Positions 7,815-16,732 of a stretch of 36,563 bases of DNA are shown here, in pieces. The DNA lies in NCBI GenBank assembly GCA_934718785.1, contig CAKVAF010000017.1:1-36563 (forward strand). Direction: 5' to 3'. The position numbers were made by a program, and so were the translations under genes. Under the pieces are notes generated by a model, which worked only from the letters and a program-made list of their open reading frames with translations, was not told where the DNA came from and did not search any database. The stretch is from an uncultured Campylobacter sp. GTDB taxonomy: Bacteria; Campylobacterota; Campylobacteria; Campylobacterales; Campylobacteraceae. How positions within the stretch are numbered: position 1 is the first letter of the stretch; the number at the start of each line of letters is the position of its first letter.

Positions 7815-8795
7815 ATGTTTTCAAATCGTATCGCTCTTACTTATTTTCTTATCATCATCACTTATATCGTGCTTTTTTTCGTGACTTTAATGATAGGCGA
7901 GATGAACTTAAGCTTAATAGAAGTTTTCAAAGCCCTTTTTACAAATGAAGATGAAACGCTCTCACTCATCGTCTTTGAATTGCGCCTGCCACGCATTTTA
8001 ATGGCGATTTTAATCGGCATGCTTTTAGCAAGCTCAGGAAGTGTCACACAAACCGTGTTTGCAAATCCTATTGCAGATCCTTATATCATCGGCATTGCTT
8101 CAGCGGCTACTTTTGGCGCGGTTTTAGCGTATATGCTGAAAGTGCCTGATTATTATTTTGGCGTGTTTGGCTTTGTTTGTTGTTGTGTTTTTTCTTTGAT
8201 GATTTTTAAAATTTCAAGGCGCGCTTCGATTGCGACCTTGCTCATTATCGGCATTGCGGTATCGTCGTTTTTGGGCGCGATCACTTCGCTTTGTATTTAT
8301 ATTATCGGCGAGGATTCTTTTAGGATTGTAACTTGGCTTATGGGCTATTTGGGGCTTGCAAGCTGGCATAAAGTGCTCATTCTTAGCGTGCCTTTGGTGC
8401 TTTGCGTGCTTTATTTTTATTTTCATAAAAATGAGCTTAATATCATTTTAAGCGGCGATGAAGAGGCTAGAAATTTAGGCGTGGATGCGGAAAAATTAAA
8501 GATCAATTTACTCGTCGTCTCATCCTTTGCCGTGGCTTTTGCCGTGGCTTTTAGTGGGCTCATTGGCTTTGTGGGGCTAGTCATTCCTCATATCATTCGC
8601 TTGATGCTTAAAAATTATAACAACGCCCTTGTGTTGCCCCTTTGCACCCTGCTTGGTGGTGTGTTTTTGCTCTTTTGTGATACTTTAGCAAGGACGATCA
8701 TTGCGCCTGTGGAGCTTCCTATTGGCATACTCACAGCCTTTTTTGGCGCGCCTGTGTTTTTGTATTTAGCCCTTAAAGTGAGGAGATTTTTATGA
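7815..8795 (+). CDS. chuB: Heme ABC transporter permease (FecCD/BtuC family)
   Basis: The 326-residue protein is a polytopic inner membrane permease of the FecCD family with about nine or ten helices. Diagnostic segments are LRLPRILMAILIGMLLASSG (about 55-74), the NPIADPYIIGI loop (84-94) and the cytoplasmic coupling segment AFSGLIGFVGLVIPHIIRL (about 246-264), which contacts the ATPase. With ChuC and ChuD it would import heme across the inner membrane. An AAAGGA ribosome site precedes the ATG. The stop codon overlaps the chuC start as ATGA. Adjacency to chuZ is the main support for heme over siderophore or vitamin B12. Confidence 0.88.
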   Translation: MFSNRIALTYFLIIITYIVLFFVTLMIGEMNLSLIEVFKALFTNEDETLSLIVFELRLPRILMAILIGMLLASSGSVTQTVFANPIADPYIIGIASAATFGAVLAYMLKVPDYYFGVFGFVCCCVFSLMIFKISRRASIATLLIIGIAVSSFLGAITSLCIYIIGEDSFRIVTWLMGYLGLASWHKVLILSVPLVLCVLYFYFHKNELNIILSGDEEARNLGVDAEKLKINLLVVSSFAVAFAVAFSGLIGFVGLVIPHIIRLMLKNYNNALVLPLCTLLGGVFLLFCDTLARTIIAPVELPIGILTAFFGAPVFLYLALKVRRFL

Positions 8796-9577
8796 GTGTG
8801 AGTTTAAGGATAAAAGATCTTTGCTTTGATTATGGTTCTGTGAGTTTGCTAAAAGATATCAATTTAGAGCTTAAAAAGGGCGATTTTTTAGGCATTTTAG
8901 GACCTAATGGCTCGGGTAAAAGTACTTTGGTTAAAAATATTTTAGGCATTTTGCAAGCAAAAAGCGGTATGATTGAAATTTTTGGTAAAAATTTAAAGGA
9001 TTATTCGATTAAAGAATTATCCAAACTTATCGGCTTCGTGCCGCAAAAATCAGCCCTTTTAGTCCCGCTTTTAGTCCTTGATGTGCTTTTAATGGGCAGG
9101 TATTCAAGCCTCAAGCGCTCTTATGCAAACTATGATGAAAAGGATATCAGCGAAGTTAAAGAGCTTGCAAAGCGCTTAAATATTGAGCAGTTTTTAGAAA
9201 GAAATGTGCTAAGTCTTAGTGGCGGCGAGTTTCAGCGCGTGCTTTTGGCTCGTGCGCTTCTTAAAAAGCCTCAAATTTTGCTTTTAGATGAGCCCACTTC
9301 AGCACTTGATTTAAACTATGCTTTGGAGCTTTTAAGCGAGTGTGAAAATTTGCTAAAAGAAAGAAATATCAGTGTGGTGGCGATTTTGCACGATTTAAAT
9401 CTTGCTTCCATGTTTTGTTCAAAAATCATCTTTTTAAAAGAAGGAAAGTTGCGCTATCAAGGCAGCGTAAACGAGCTTTTTAAAAAAGAAATTTTAAAAG
9501 AAATTTATGATTTAAACTGCGAAGTTTTTATGCAAAATGGCAAGCCTTATGTGCTACCTTTAAAAACTTGTTCTTAA
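8792..9577 (+). CDS. chuC: Heme ABC transporter ATPase
   Basis: The 261-residue ATP-binding subunit powers the ChuB permease. Motifs in order are Walker A GPNGSGKST at 37-45, Q-loop Gln85 in GFVPQKS, signature LSGGE at 142-146, Walker B ILLLDEP at 162-168, and the switch-loop histidine in AILHDLNLA. Length and motif order match FepC/BtuD-type ATPases. It overlaps chuB by four bases. The next gene, chuD, starts 20 bases after its stop, so chuBCD should be one transcript. Confidence 0.9.
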   Translation: MSVSLRIKDLCFDYGSVSLLKDINLELKKGDFLGILGPNGSGKSTLVKNILGILQAKSGMIEIFGKNLKDYSIKELSKLIGFVPQKSALLVPLLVLDVLLMGRYSSLKRSYANYDEKDISEVKELAKRLNIEQFLERNVLSLSGGEFQRVLLARALLKKPQILLLDEPTSALDLNYALELLSECENLLKERNISVVAILHDLNLASMFCSKIIFLKEGKLRYQGSVNELFKKEILKEIYDLNCEVFMQNGKPYVLPLKTCS

Positions 9578-9597
9578 ATCACCTTGAAAGGAAAAAA

Positions 9598-10431
9598 ATG
9601 AAAAAGAAATTCAAATTTTTACTCATCTTGGCTTTTGCCGTGAGTTTTCTTTGCGCGCATGAAGTGCCAAAGCGCGTCGTGGGGCTTGATCCAGCCAGCA
9701 TTGAAATCATTTACGAGCTAGGGCTTGGGGATAAAATGGTAGGCATTGCGACTTTGCAACAAAGCAAAATCGAACCTGTAGCAAAAACGAGCAAGCTTGC
9801 TTCTGTAGGCTCTTTTTCAAACCCTTCGGTTGAAAAGATCATCGCGCTTAAGCCTGATTTAGTGATATTAAGCTCTTATTCTGTGGGGCTTGAGCCGCGT
9901 TTAAAAGAGCTTAAAATCCCTACGATGTATCTTAAGGCTGAAAGGCTTGATGAGCTTTTTACAAACATTGAAAAACTGGGCGCCATGTTTCACAAAGAAA
10001 ACGAAGCAAAAGCTTTAAGCGAGCGTGTGCAAAAAGAACTTGACGCATTAAGGGCTGATCCTATCAATAAAAGCGGGATTTTTCTTTTCTCAAGCAATCC
10101 TCTCATGGCCTTTTCGCAAAACTCGGTCATCGCAGATATTTTAAATCTCATCGGCGTGAAAAATCTCACCCCACAAAGCGAGATAAAAAGACCCATCATC
10201 ACCAGCGAGTATATCTTAACGCAAAATCCTGATCTTTTAATCCTTTCAATGCAGGCAAAAAATGTCAGCGATTTAACCGATAAAAACCCTATTTTAAAGA
10301 ACACCAAAGCCTATAAAGAAAAGCAAATTTTCATTTATGACAATGTTTATTCTTTGCTAAGAATCAGCCCAAATATCACAAAGGCGATAAAAAAATTCAA
10401 AGAAGATTTACAAAGTAAAATTTCTAAGTAA
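9598..10431 (+). CDS. chuD: Periplasmic heme-binding protein of the ABC importer
   Basis: From the chosen ATG the protein has 277 residues: a signal peptide (MKKKFKFLLILAFAVSFLCA, then HEVPKRVVGLDP) followed by a periplasmic-binding fold of the FecB/BtuF type, with VVGLDPASIEIIYELGLGDKMVGI at the start of lobe one and KPDLVILSS, a typical strand before the ligand cleft. An in-frame earlier ATG at 9568 lies inside chuC and would put ten charged residues before the signal peptide; the ATG at 9598 has a GAAAGG ribosome site. No lipobox with Gly/Ala before Cys is present, so a soluble periplasmic protein is likely. It delivers heme to ChuBC. Confidence 0.87.
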   Translation: MKKKFKFLLILAFAVSFLCAHEVPKRVVGLDPASIEIIYELGLGDKMVGIATLQQSKIEPVAKTSKLASVGSFSNPSVEKIIALKPDLVILSSYSVGLEPRLKELKIPTMYLKAERLDELFTNIEKLGAMFHKENEAKALSERVQKELDALRADPINKSGIFLFSSNPLMAFSQNSVIADILNLIGVKNLTPQSEIKRPIITSEYILTQNPDLLILSMQAKNVSDLTDKNPILKNTKAYKEKQIFIYDNVYSLLRISPNITKAIKKFKEDLQSKISK

Positions 10432-10487
10432 ATGCTTTAAAATTTGATAGATCAATTCCAGCATTTTAAGGAACAAATTTGATCCTT

Positions 10488-10513
10488 AAATCAATTTGAA
10501 ATTAAATTGATTT
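10488..10513 (+). terminator. Terminator of chuBCD
   Basis: A perfect 10-bp stem (AAATCAATTT / AAATTGATTT) with a six-base loop, followed by TATTGTTTTT, lies 56 bases after the chuD stop. The stem is AT-rich but complete. Confidence 0.5.
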
Positions 10514-10587
10514 TATTGTTTTTAAATTCAAATGAAAGCTCATCGCTTTTTTAGGCTTGATTTAAACTTCTTTTAATCTTTTGTATT

Positions 10588-11854
10588 TCAAGCCTTTAAA
10601 TCTATATTTTTTTCATCCCCAAATAAAATTTTTAGCAAATCACTTTCTTCAAATTTATCTTTCAAAAGTTTTTGAAGTAAAAGATTATCCCCTGTATCTT
10701 TGTAGGTTTCATTAGACTTTTTGCGCTAATGGGAGTAAAAGGATTTTGAATATTTAAATTTTCTTCGGTTTTTGAGCTTATGTTAAGAGTGTTGTTGGGG
10801 GTGGTTTTTGAGCTTGTGTTGTCGTTATTGTTTGAAATGTCGTTTTGAGAATTATTTTTTAGAGCCTTTCCTAGTGCTTCGTCAAAAGCTTTCACAAATT
10901 CATCGTGACGCGTTTTAAAATCAAGGTATTTTTGTTTAAACTCCTCAAGGCTTAAGCTATCATCGCCAATAAGCGTGTCAAATTCAGTCTCAAAAGCTTT
11001 GGCTTGCTCGATGATATCTTTTGGAAGCTTAAAATCTAAGGCATATGAAGTAAAGCTTTTAAGCTTGCTTTGTTCTTTAAAAACACCCATATACTCATCA
11101 CTGGTAATATTTTTAAAAGATGATTTTTGAATATTATTTGCACTTTGGAGCTGATATTTTTGCATAAAACGATCAAATTCTTGCTTATCTTCTCCACTTA
11201 AATTTGCATCAAAACCATAAGTTTTGCCTAGCAAAGTCGCATTTGAAACTTGTAATTTTATCGATTTTTCATCAATAAAAAAGCTCGCTAAAAGTGTCGT
11301 GCCTTTGGAGAGTTCATTTTCATTTACTATTTGAGCAAATGAGGAGTGTTTCACTGCTTCAAAAGATAATTTATCTTTAAAAATCGTTTCAAATTCTTTT
11401 TGGTTAAAGCCTTGTTCTAAAGCGAATTTGTCAAAAATTTGTAAATTATCTTTATAAAAATTACCCAGTTCTTTCGCCCAATCTATAAAGCTATACAAAG
11501 GCTTGGAAGATAATTTTGTGCCTATTAAAATTTCATCATTTTTCTTAATGATTTCAGCATTGATCTTAAAATCTTTTGGCAGGCCTGCTGCTTCGTTAAA
11601 ATCGCTTGTAAAAAAGCCATCTTTATCTATACCATAGCCTTAAAATAGCTTTGAGCCTCGCTTTTATCACGCACTAAGGCGCCTTTATCGCTAACGAAAT
11701 TTGAGTTTTCATTGTTTGATTTTAAAACTGCGCTAGAGTTTTGAGCTTGCAAGTTTTGAGAATTTAAAGTGCTTGAGTTTGTTTGATTAAAATTGATTTT
11801 ATTTTGATTTTGCAAATTTAAAAAATTATAATTTGAATGAATGGAATTTATCAT
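10588..11854 (-). pseudogene. Frameshifted gene for a putative flagellum-dependent secreted protein (Cj0814-like, tentative)
   Basis: One coding sequence is split over three frames. It starts at 11854 (MINSIHSNYNFLNLQN..., CAAGGA ribosome site) and hits a TAG at 11627. The same protein continues in another frame from about 11639 (GYGIDKDGFFTSDFNEAAGL) through 11498 down to about 10716. It finishes in a third frame (SNETYKDTGDNLLLQKLL...) with TGA at 10588-10590. Each break needs one missing base: one near 11636, one in an A5 run at 10718-10722. The restored product is about 420 residues, Asn/Ser/Gln-rich at the N-terminus with no signal peptide, and mostly helical. Together with the sigma-28-type promoter this suits a protein secreted through the flagellar apparatus. 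The family name is from memory. Assembly error is possible. Confidence 0.7.
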
Positions 11855-11872
11855 CGCTTGTCCTTGAAATTT

Positions 11873-11905
11873 ATATCGGCATCGGCAAATTTTAAAAATG
11901 ATTTA
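11873..11905 (-). promoter_or_regulatory. Sigma-28 (FliA)-type promoter for the broken gene
   Basis: On the minus strand TAAA (11905-11902) is followed after 15 bases by GCCGATGC (11886-11879), which overlaps a second GCCGATAT (11880-11873). TAAA-N15-GCCGAT is the FliA pattern, and CGATAT is the -10 core used by Campylobacter. The start codon lies about 20 bases further on. Confidence 0.55.
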
Positions 11906-12078
11906 GTTTTCAAGATTGAGTTTATCTAAATTTATTTTAATCAATCAAATTTGAATGAGTGGACATTTTACTCAAGTTTCATAAAAACAAGAAAAATCGT
12001 TTTCAAATTTGCTTTGAAAAAATATCTAATTTAAGAAAAATTTAATATAAATTTTAGCTTCAAGTTATAAAAATGTGT

Positions 12079-12084
12079 TATAAT
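12079..12084 (+). promoter_or_regulatory. -10 box of the gltB operon promoter
   Basis: TATAAT preceded by TGTGT lies 30 bases before the gltB ATG, with T-rich DNA upstream and no -35 box. Confidence 0.55.
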
Positions 12085-12113
12085 GCCAAACTTCATTTTA
12101 AAAGGTGGCTTCA

Positions 12114-15100
12114 ATGAAAAAAATAAATTCACAAAATGCTTCAAAAAAAATGCATCATAAAAACAGCCAGAATTTAGACATTCTAAGACAAAATATACTC
12201 GAAAAAAATGAAAACATAGGACTTTACGAGCCACGTTTTGAAAAAGATAGCTGTGGAATCGCAGCTGTGGTTAATATCAAGGGTCAAAAATCTCATCAAA
12301 ATATATGCGACGCTCTAGAAATTTTAATGCAGTTAGAACACCGCGGTGGTGCGGGCGCTGAGCCTAATTCAGGCGATGGAGCAGGCATTTTAACTCAAAT
12401 CCCGCACGATTTTTTTAAAAGCCAAGATTGTGACTTTGTTTTGCCAAAGGCTGGTGATTACGCAGTCGCTCAAATCTTTTTAAGCGCAAATTCAGACGCT
12501 AAAGAACTTGGTAAAAAAATCTTTCTAGAAGTGCTTGAAGAAAAAAAGATTGAATTTCTAGGCTTTCGCGCTGTGCCAGCAAATTCTAGCGATATAGGAG
12601 AGAGCGCTTTAAAGGCTATGCCTTATTTTTTACAAGGCTTTGTGGCGCGTCCAAAAGGCGTTAAAGCAGGGCTTGAGTTTGAGCGTTTGCTTTATGTTGC
12701 GCGCAGAGTTATGGAAAAAAGGGCGCTTGAACTTGAAGTGCCTAAATTTTATATCTGTTCTTTTTCGGCGCGAACTATAGTGTATAAGGGTATGCTGCTT
12801 TCTACTCAGCTGAGTGATTTTTATCTTGATTTAAAGGATGTCAATTACAAATCGGCCATTTCTTTGGTGCATTCTCGCTTTTCTACAAATACCTTTCCAA
12901 GCTGGGAGCGCGCCCATCCTAATCGCTATATGGCGCACAACGGAGAAATCAACACCATTCAAGGCAATGTCGCAAGTATGAGGGCGCGAGAGGGGCTTTT
13001 AAAAAGCGATTATTTTAAAAATCTCAATGAAATTTATCCTATCATCGCTAAGCCAAGTAGTGATTCGGCGATGTTTGATAATACTTTGGAATTTCTTACT
13101 TTAAATGGACGCAGCCTTGAAGAAGCCTTTATGATGATGATACCTGAGCCTTGGCATAAAAATAAAAATATGCCCGCAAAAAAACGCGCCTTTTATGAGT
13201 ATAACTCCACTCTTATGGAGCCTTGGGACGGACCTGCGGCGATTATTTTTACAGACGGCGAAATAATGGGCGCTAGCCTTGATAGAAATGGCTTTCGCCC
13301 CAGCCGCTACTATCTTACAAATGATGATAATTTAATCATCGCCAGTGAAACAGGCGCGCTAAAGATTAAAGAGTGTAAAATCCTTGCTAAAAAGCGTTTA
13401 GAGCCCGGAAAACTCCTGCTAGTAGATACTAAAAAAGGGCTTTTAATCAGCGATGAAGAGCTTAAAAAGCATTATGCAAACGCTAAGCCTTATGAAAAAT
13501 GGCTTAAAAATTTAGTACGTATAGAAAATTTAAAAGATGCTCATTTTAAAGAAAGCTTTTTAAAGCCTGATGAGGTGCTTTTGTTGCAAAAGATTTTTAA
13601 CTGGAGCTTTGATGAGCTAAGCGAGAGCGTTTTAAAAATGAGTGCTACAGGCAAAGAAGCACTGGCTGCGATGGGTGTGGATACTCCTATAGCTGTGCTA
13701 TCGCGTGAGCCACAGCCACTTTTTAATTATTTCAAGCAATTATTCGCCCAAGTTACAAACCCGCCCCTTGATGCTATACGCGAAGAAATCGTTACCTCAG
13801 CGCGAATTTATCTAGGAAAAGAAGGAAATTTATTAAAGCCTAGCGAGCAAAATGCAAGGCGCGCTAAGCTTTCTTTGCCCTTGATTACAAATGAAGAGCT
13901 TTTTAAGATTAAAAACTTAAAAGAATTTAAACCAGCGACTTTAAGCTTAATTTTTGATTATGAAAAAATCACGCTCAAACACGCCCTTGATGAGCTTTTT
14001 AAAGAAGCGGAAAAGGCTATTTTAAAAGGGGCTGAAATTTTAATCTTAAGCGATAGGGGCGTGAGTGAGAAAAAAACTTATATCCCCTCGCTTTTAGCCG
14101 TCTCAGCCCTTCATAATCATTTGGTGAAAAAAAGCCTAAGAACGCACGCAAGCTTGATTTTAGAAAGTGCTGAGCCTAGAGAAATTCATCATTTTGCCTG
14201 TTTATTAGGATTTGGAGCGACTGCGATTTGTCCCTATCTTGTTTATGAGAGCATTAAAATTTTAAGCGACAATAAAGACTTAGGGCATAGCTATCAAAAA
14301 GGCGTGGCAAATTTCATCAAAGCAAGCAGTGCTGGCATAGTAAAAATCGCTTCAAAAATGGGCGTTAGCACACTTCAAAGCTACAATGGCTCAAATTTAT
14401 TCGAAGCACTAGGCCTTAGCAGCAAGCTTACAAAGGCTTATTTTAACGATGTTTCAAGCAAGATTGAGGGCATAGAACTTGAAGATATTTTCAAAGAACT
14501 TGTCCAAATTCACAAAAACGCCTTTTTAAACACTCAAAGATGCCTTGATAGCAGGGGTAGCTTTAGCTTTAGAAGTGCAAAAGAAGAGCATATCATCGAT
14601 CCGCTTGTGATTTTTCATTTGCAAGAAGCGTGCAAAAATGGAGATTATGAAAGATTTAAAAAATACTGCTTTCTTGTGGATAATAAATGCGTGAAAATTC
14701 GCGATTTAATGGAATTTGACGAGAGCGAGGCGATCAGCATAGAGCAGGTTGAAAGTGCGGCAAATATAGTCAAACGCTTTAAAACAGGGGCGATGAGCTA
14801 TGGCTCTATCTCAAAAGAAGCGCACGAATGCCTTGCCATAGCGATGAATAGACTAGGTGCAAAGAGCAATTCTGGCGAGGGCGGCGAGGATGAAAGCCGC
14901 TACATACAAGAGCCAAATGGCGATAGCAAAAGCTCAGCGATAAAGCAAGTGGCAAGTGCGCGCTTTGGCGTGAATATCAATTATTTAATCAATGCAAAAG
15001 AGATTCAAATCAAGGTCGCTCAGGGTGCAAAGCCAGGCGAGGGTGGACAACTTATGGGCTTTAAGGTCTATCCGTGGATAGCAAAGGCACGCCACTCCAC

Positions 15101-16685
15101 ACCGGGCGTTACTCTTATCAGCCCGCCGCCACATCATGATATTTATTCTATTGAAGATTTAGCCCAGCTCATTTATGATTTAAAAAATGCCAATGATGAA
15201 GCCAGCATTTCAGTAAAACTTGTAAGCGAAGCAGGCGTTGGCACGGTCGCAGCTGGAGTTGCTAAAGCTGGGGCAAACTGCATTTTAATCTCAGGTTATG
15301 ACGGAGGCACTGGAGCAAGCCCAAGAACATCTATTCCTAATGCTGGAATGCCCTGGGAAGTAGGACTTGCCGAAGCTCATCAAACCTTAATTTTAAATAA
15401 ATTACGCGATAGAGTGAAGCTTGAAACAGACGGCAAATTAATGACAGGCAGGGATTTAGCCATAGCCGCACTTTTAGGAGCTGAGGAATTTGGCTTTGCG
15501 ATTGCACCTTTAATCGTTATAGGCTGCACGATGATGCGCGTTTGTCATCTTAACACCTGCCCTTTTGGTATAGCCACGCAAGATATAGAGCTTCGCGGCC
15601 GTTTTAAAGGAAAGCCTGAATGGGTGGAAAATTTTATGCTCTTTATCGCTGAAAATTTACGCGAATATATGGCAAAACTTGGCTTTAAAAGCCTTGATGA
15701 GATGATAGGACGCCTTGATAAACTCAAACAAAAAGAAAATTTGCAAGGAAAAGCCGCAAAAGTGAGCTTAGATAGGATTTTAAGGCCACTTCAAACCTAC
15801 AATCAAACAGCGGTGCATTTTAAGAACTTTGCACCAAGCAAGCTTGAAAAAACGCTTGATTACCGCGTTTTATTGCCACTTTGTAAAGAAGCCATCACAG
15901 GGGGTAAAAAAATCAAACTCGCCCTTGAAGTAAGCAATCTTAGCCGCACTTTTGCGACTATGCTTTCATCTCATATCACAAGAATTTATGCACAAAAAGG
16001 GCTTGAAAAAGACAAGATAAACTTAAGCGCGATAGGCAATGCTGGAAATAGCTTCGGTGCGTTTTTATGCAAGGGCGTAAAACTTGAGATTATAGGCGAT
16101 ACTAATGATTATTTAGGCAAAGGTTTAAGCGGTGGAATCATCGCTGCAAGACTTTCAGACGAGGCTAAATTTAAGCCTGAAGAAAATATCATCGCCGGCA
16201 ATGCCTGCCTTTATGGTGCGACTGAGGGCGAGGTGTATTTAGACGGCGTCGCAGGCGAGCGCTTTTGCGTGCGAAACTCGGGCGCAAAGGCTGTGGTGCT
16301 AGGCACAGGCGTGCATGGTTGTGAGTATATGACGGGTGGCGCTGTGGTGGTGCTTGGCGATATAGGGGCTAATTTTGCTGCGGGTATGAGCGGGGGCGTG
16401 GCTTATATCTACGGACGGCACAATGAAGAGCGCGTCAATAGCGAGCTAGTGGATATAAAAGAGCTTGACAAGGTCGATGAAAAGGAGCTTTTATGCTTAA
16501 TCGACGCTCATATTAAGCATACAAACTCAAGCTATGTCAAGGCTTTAAGGGCTAAATTTAAGTCTAAAAACTTTTTTAAGATTATGCCAAGAGATTATGC
16601 GAAAATGCTTGAGAATTTGAAATTTTGCGCAAAAGAAAAGGACCCTGCCTTAGCGGCGTTTTTGAAAATCACAAAGGCTAAATGA
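12114..16685 (+). CDS. gltB: Glutamate synthase large (alpha) subunit
   Basis: GltB makes two glutamates from glutamine and 2-oxoglutarate with GltD supplying NADPH electrons. Domains in order: a leader cleaved before Cys47 (in KDSCGIAAV), which becomes the N-terminal nucleophile of the glutaminase domain; the central domain; the FMN-binding synthase domain (about 860-1250), containing the 3Fe-4S motif C1138-x5-C1144-x4-C1149; and the C-terminal GXGXG-repeat beta-helix. The total of 1523 residues is normal. I prefer the ATG at 12114, about nine bases after AAAAGG; a GTG at 12105 would add three residues but overlaps the ribosome site. The leader is unusually rich in Lys, Asn, Gln and His. A hairpin follows the stop, then a HARE-HTH gene and gltD. 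Confidence 0.97.
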   Translation: MKKINSQNASKKMHHKNSQNLDILRQNILEKNENIGLYEPRFEKDSCGIAAVVNIKGQKSHQNICDALEILMQLEHRGGAGAEPNSGDGAGILTQIPHDFFKSQDCDFVLPKAGDYAVAQIFLSANSDAKELGKKIFLEVLEEKKIEFLGFRAVPANSSDIGESALKAMPYFLQGFVARPKGVKAGLEFERLLYVARRVMEKRALELEVPKFYICSFSARTIVYKGMLLSTQLSDFYLDLKDVNYKSAISLVHSRFSTNTFPSWERAHPNRYMAHNGEINTIQGNVASMRAREGLLKSDYFKNLNEIYPIIAKPSSDSAMFDNTLEFLTLNGRSLEEAFMMMIPEPWHKNKNMPAKKRAFYEYNSTLMEPWDGPAAIIFTDGEIMGASLDRNGFRPSRYYLTNDDNLIIASETGALKIKECKILAKKRLEPGKLLLVDTKKGLLISDEELKKHYANAKPYEKWLKNLVRIENLKDAHFKESFLKPDEVLLLQKIFNWSFDELSESVLKMSATGKEALAAMGVDTPIAVLSREPQPLFNYFKQLFAQVTNPPLDAIREEIVTSARIYLGKEGNLLKPSEQNARRAKLSLPLITNEELFKIKNLKEFKPATLSLIFDYEKITLKHALDELFKEAEKAILKGAEILILSDRGVSEKKTYIPSLLAVSALHNHLVKKSLRTHASLILESAEPREIHHFACLLGFGATAICPYLVYESIKILSDNKDLGHSYQKGVANFIKASSAGIVKIASKMGVSTLQSYNGSNLFEALGLSSKLTKAYFNDVSSKIEGIELEDIFKELVQIHKNAFLNTQRCLDSRGSFSFRSAKEEHIIDPLVIFHLQEACKNGDYERFKKYCFLVDNKCVKIRDLMEFDESEAISIEQVESAANIVKRFKTGAMSYGSISKEAHECLAIAMNRLGAKSNSGEGGEDESRYIQEPNGDSKSSAIKQVASARFGVNINYLINAKEIQIKVAQGAKPGEGGQLMGFKVYPWIAKARHSTPGVTLISPPPHHDIYSIEDLAQLIYDLKNANDEASISVKLVSEAGVGTVAAGVAKAGANCILISGYDGGTGASPRTSIPNAGMPWEVGLAEAHQTLILNKLRDRVKLETDGKLMTGRDLAIAALLGAEEFGFAIAPLIVIGCTMMRVCHLNTCPFGIATQDIELRGRFKGKPEWVENFMLFIAENLREYMAKLGFKSLDEMIGRLDKLKQKENLQGKAAKVSLDRILRPLQTYNQTAVHFKNFAPSKLEKTLDYRVLLPLCKEAITGGKKIKLALEVSNLSRTFATMLSSHITRIYAQKGLEKDKINLSAIGNAGNSFGAFLCKGVKLEIIGDTNDYLGKGLSGGIIAARLSDEAKFKPEENIIAGNACLYGATEGEVYLDGVAGERFCVRNSGAKAVVLGTGVHGCEYMTGGAVVVLGDIGANFAAGMSGGVAYIYGRHNEERVNSELVDIKELDKVDEKELLCLIDAHIKHTNSSYVKALRAKFKSKNFFKIMPRDYAKMLENLKFCAKEKDPALAAFLKITKAK

Positions 16686-16708
16686 GCTAAAATTTAGGAA
16701 TTTTAGCT
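16685..16708 (+). other. Perfect hairpin directly after gltB
   Basis: AGCTAAAATT-TAGG-AATTTTAGCT is a 10-bp stem with a four-base loop that starts at the last base of the gltB stop codon. No T-run follows, so it is not a typical terminator. Its place inside the gltB-gltD transcript suggests a role in mRNA processing or partial read-through. Confidence 0.6.
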
Positions 16709-16732
16709 AGAATTTAAGGCAAAGGAACAAAG

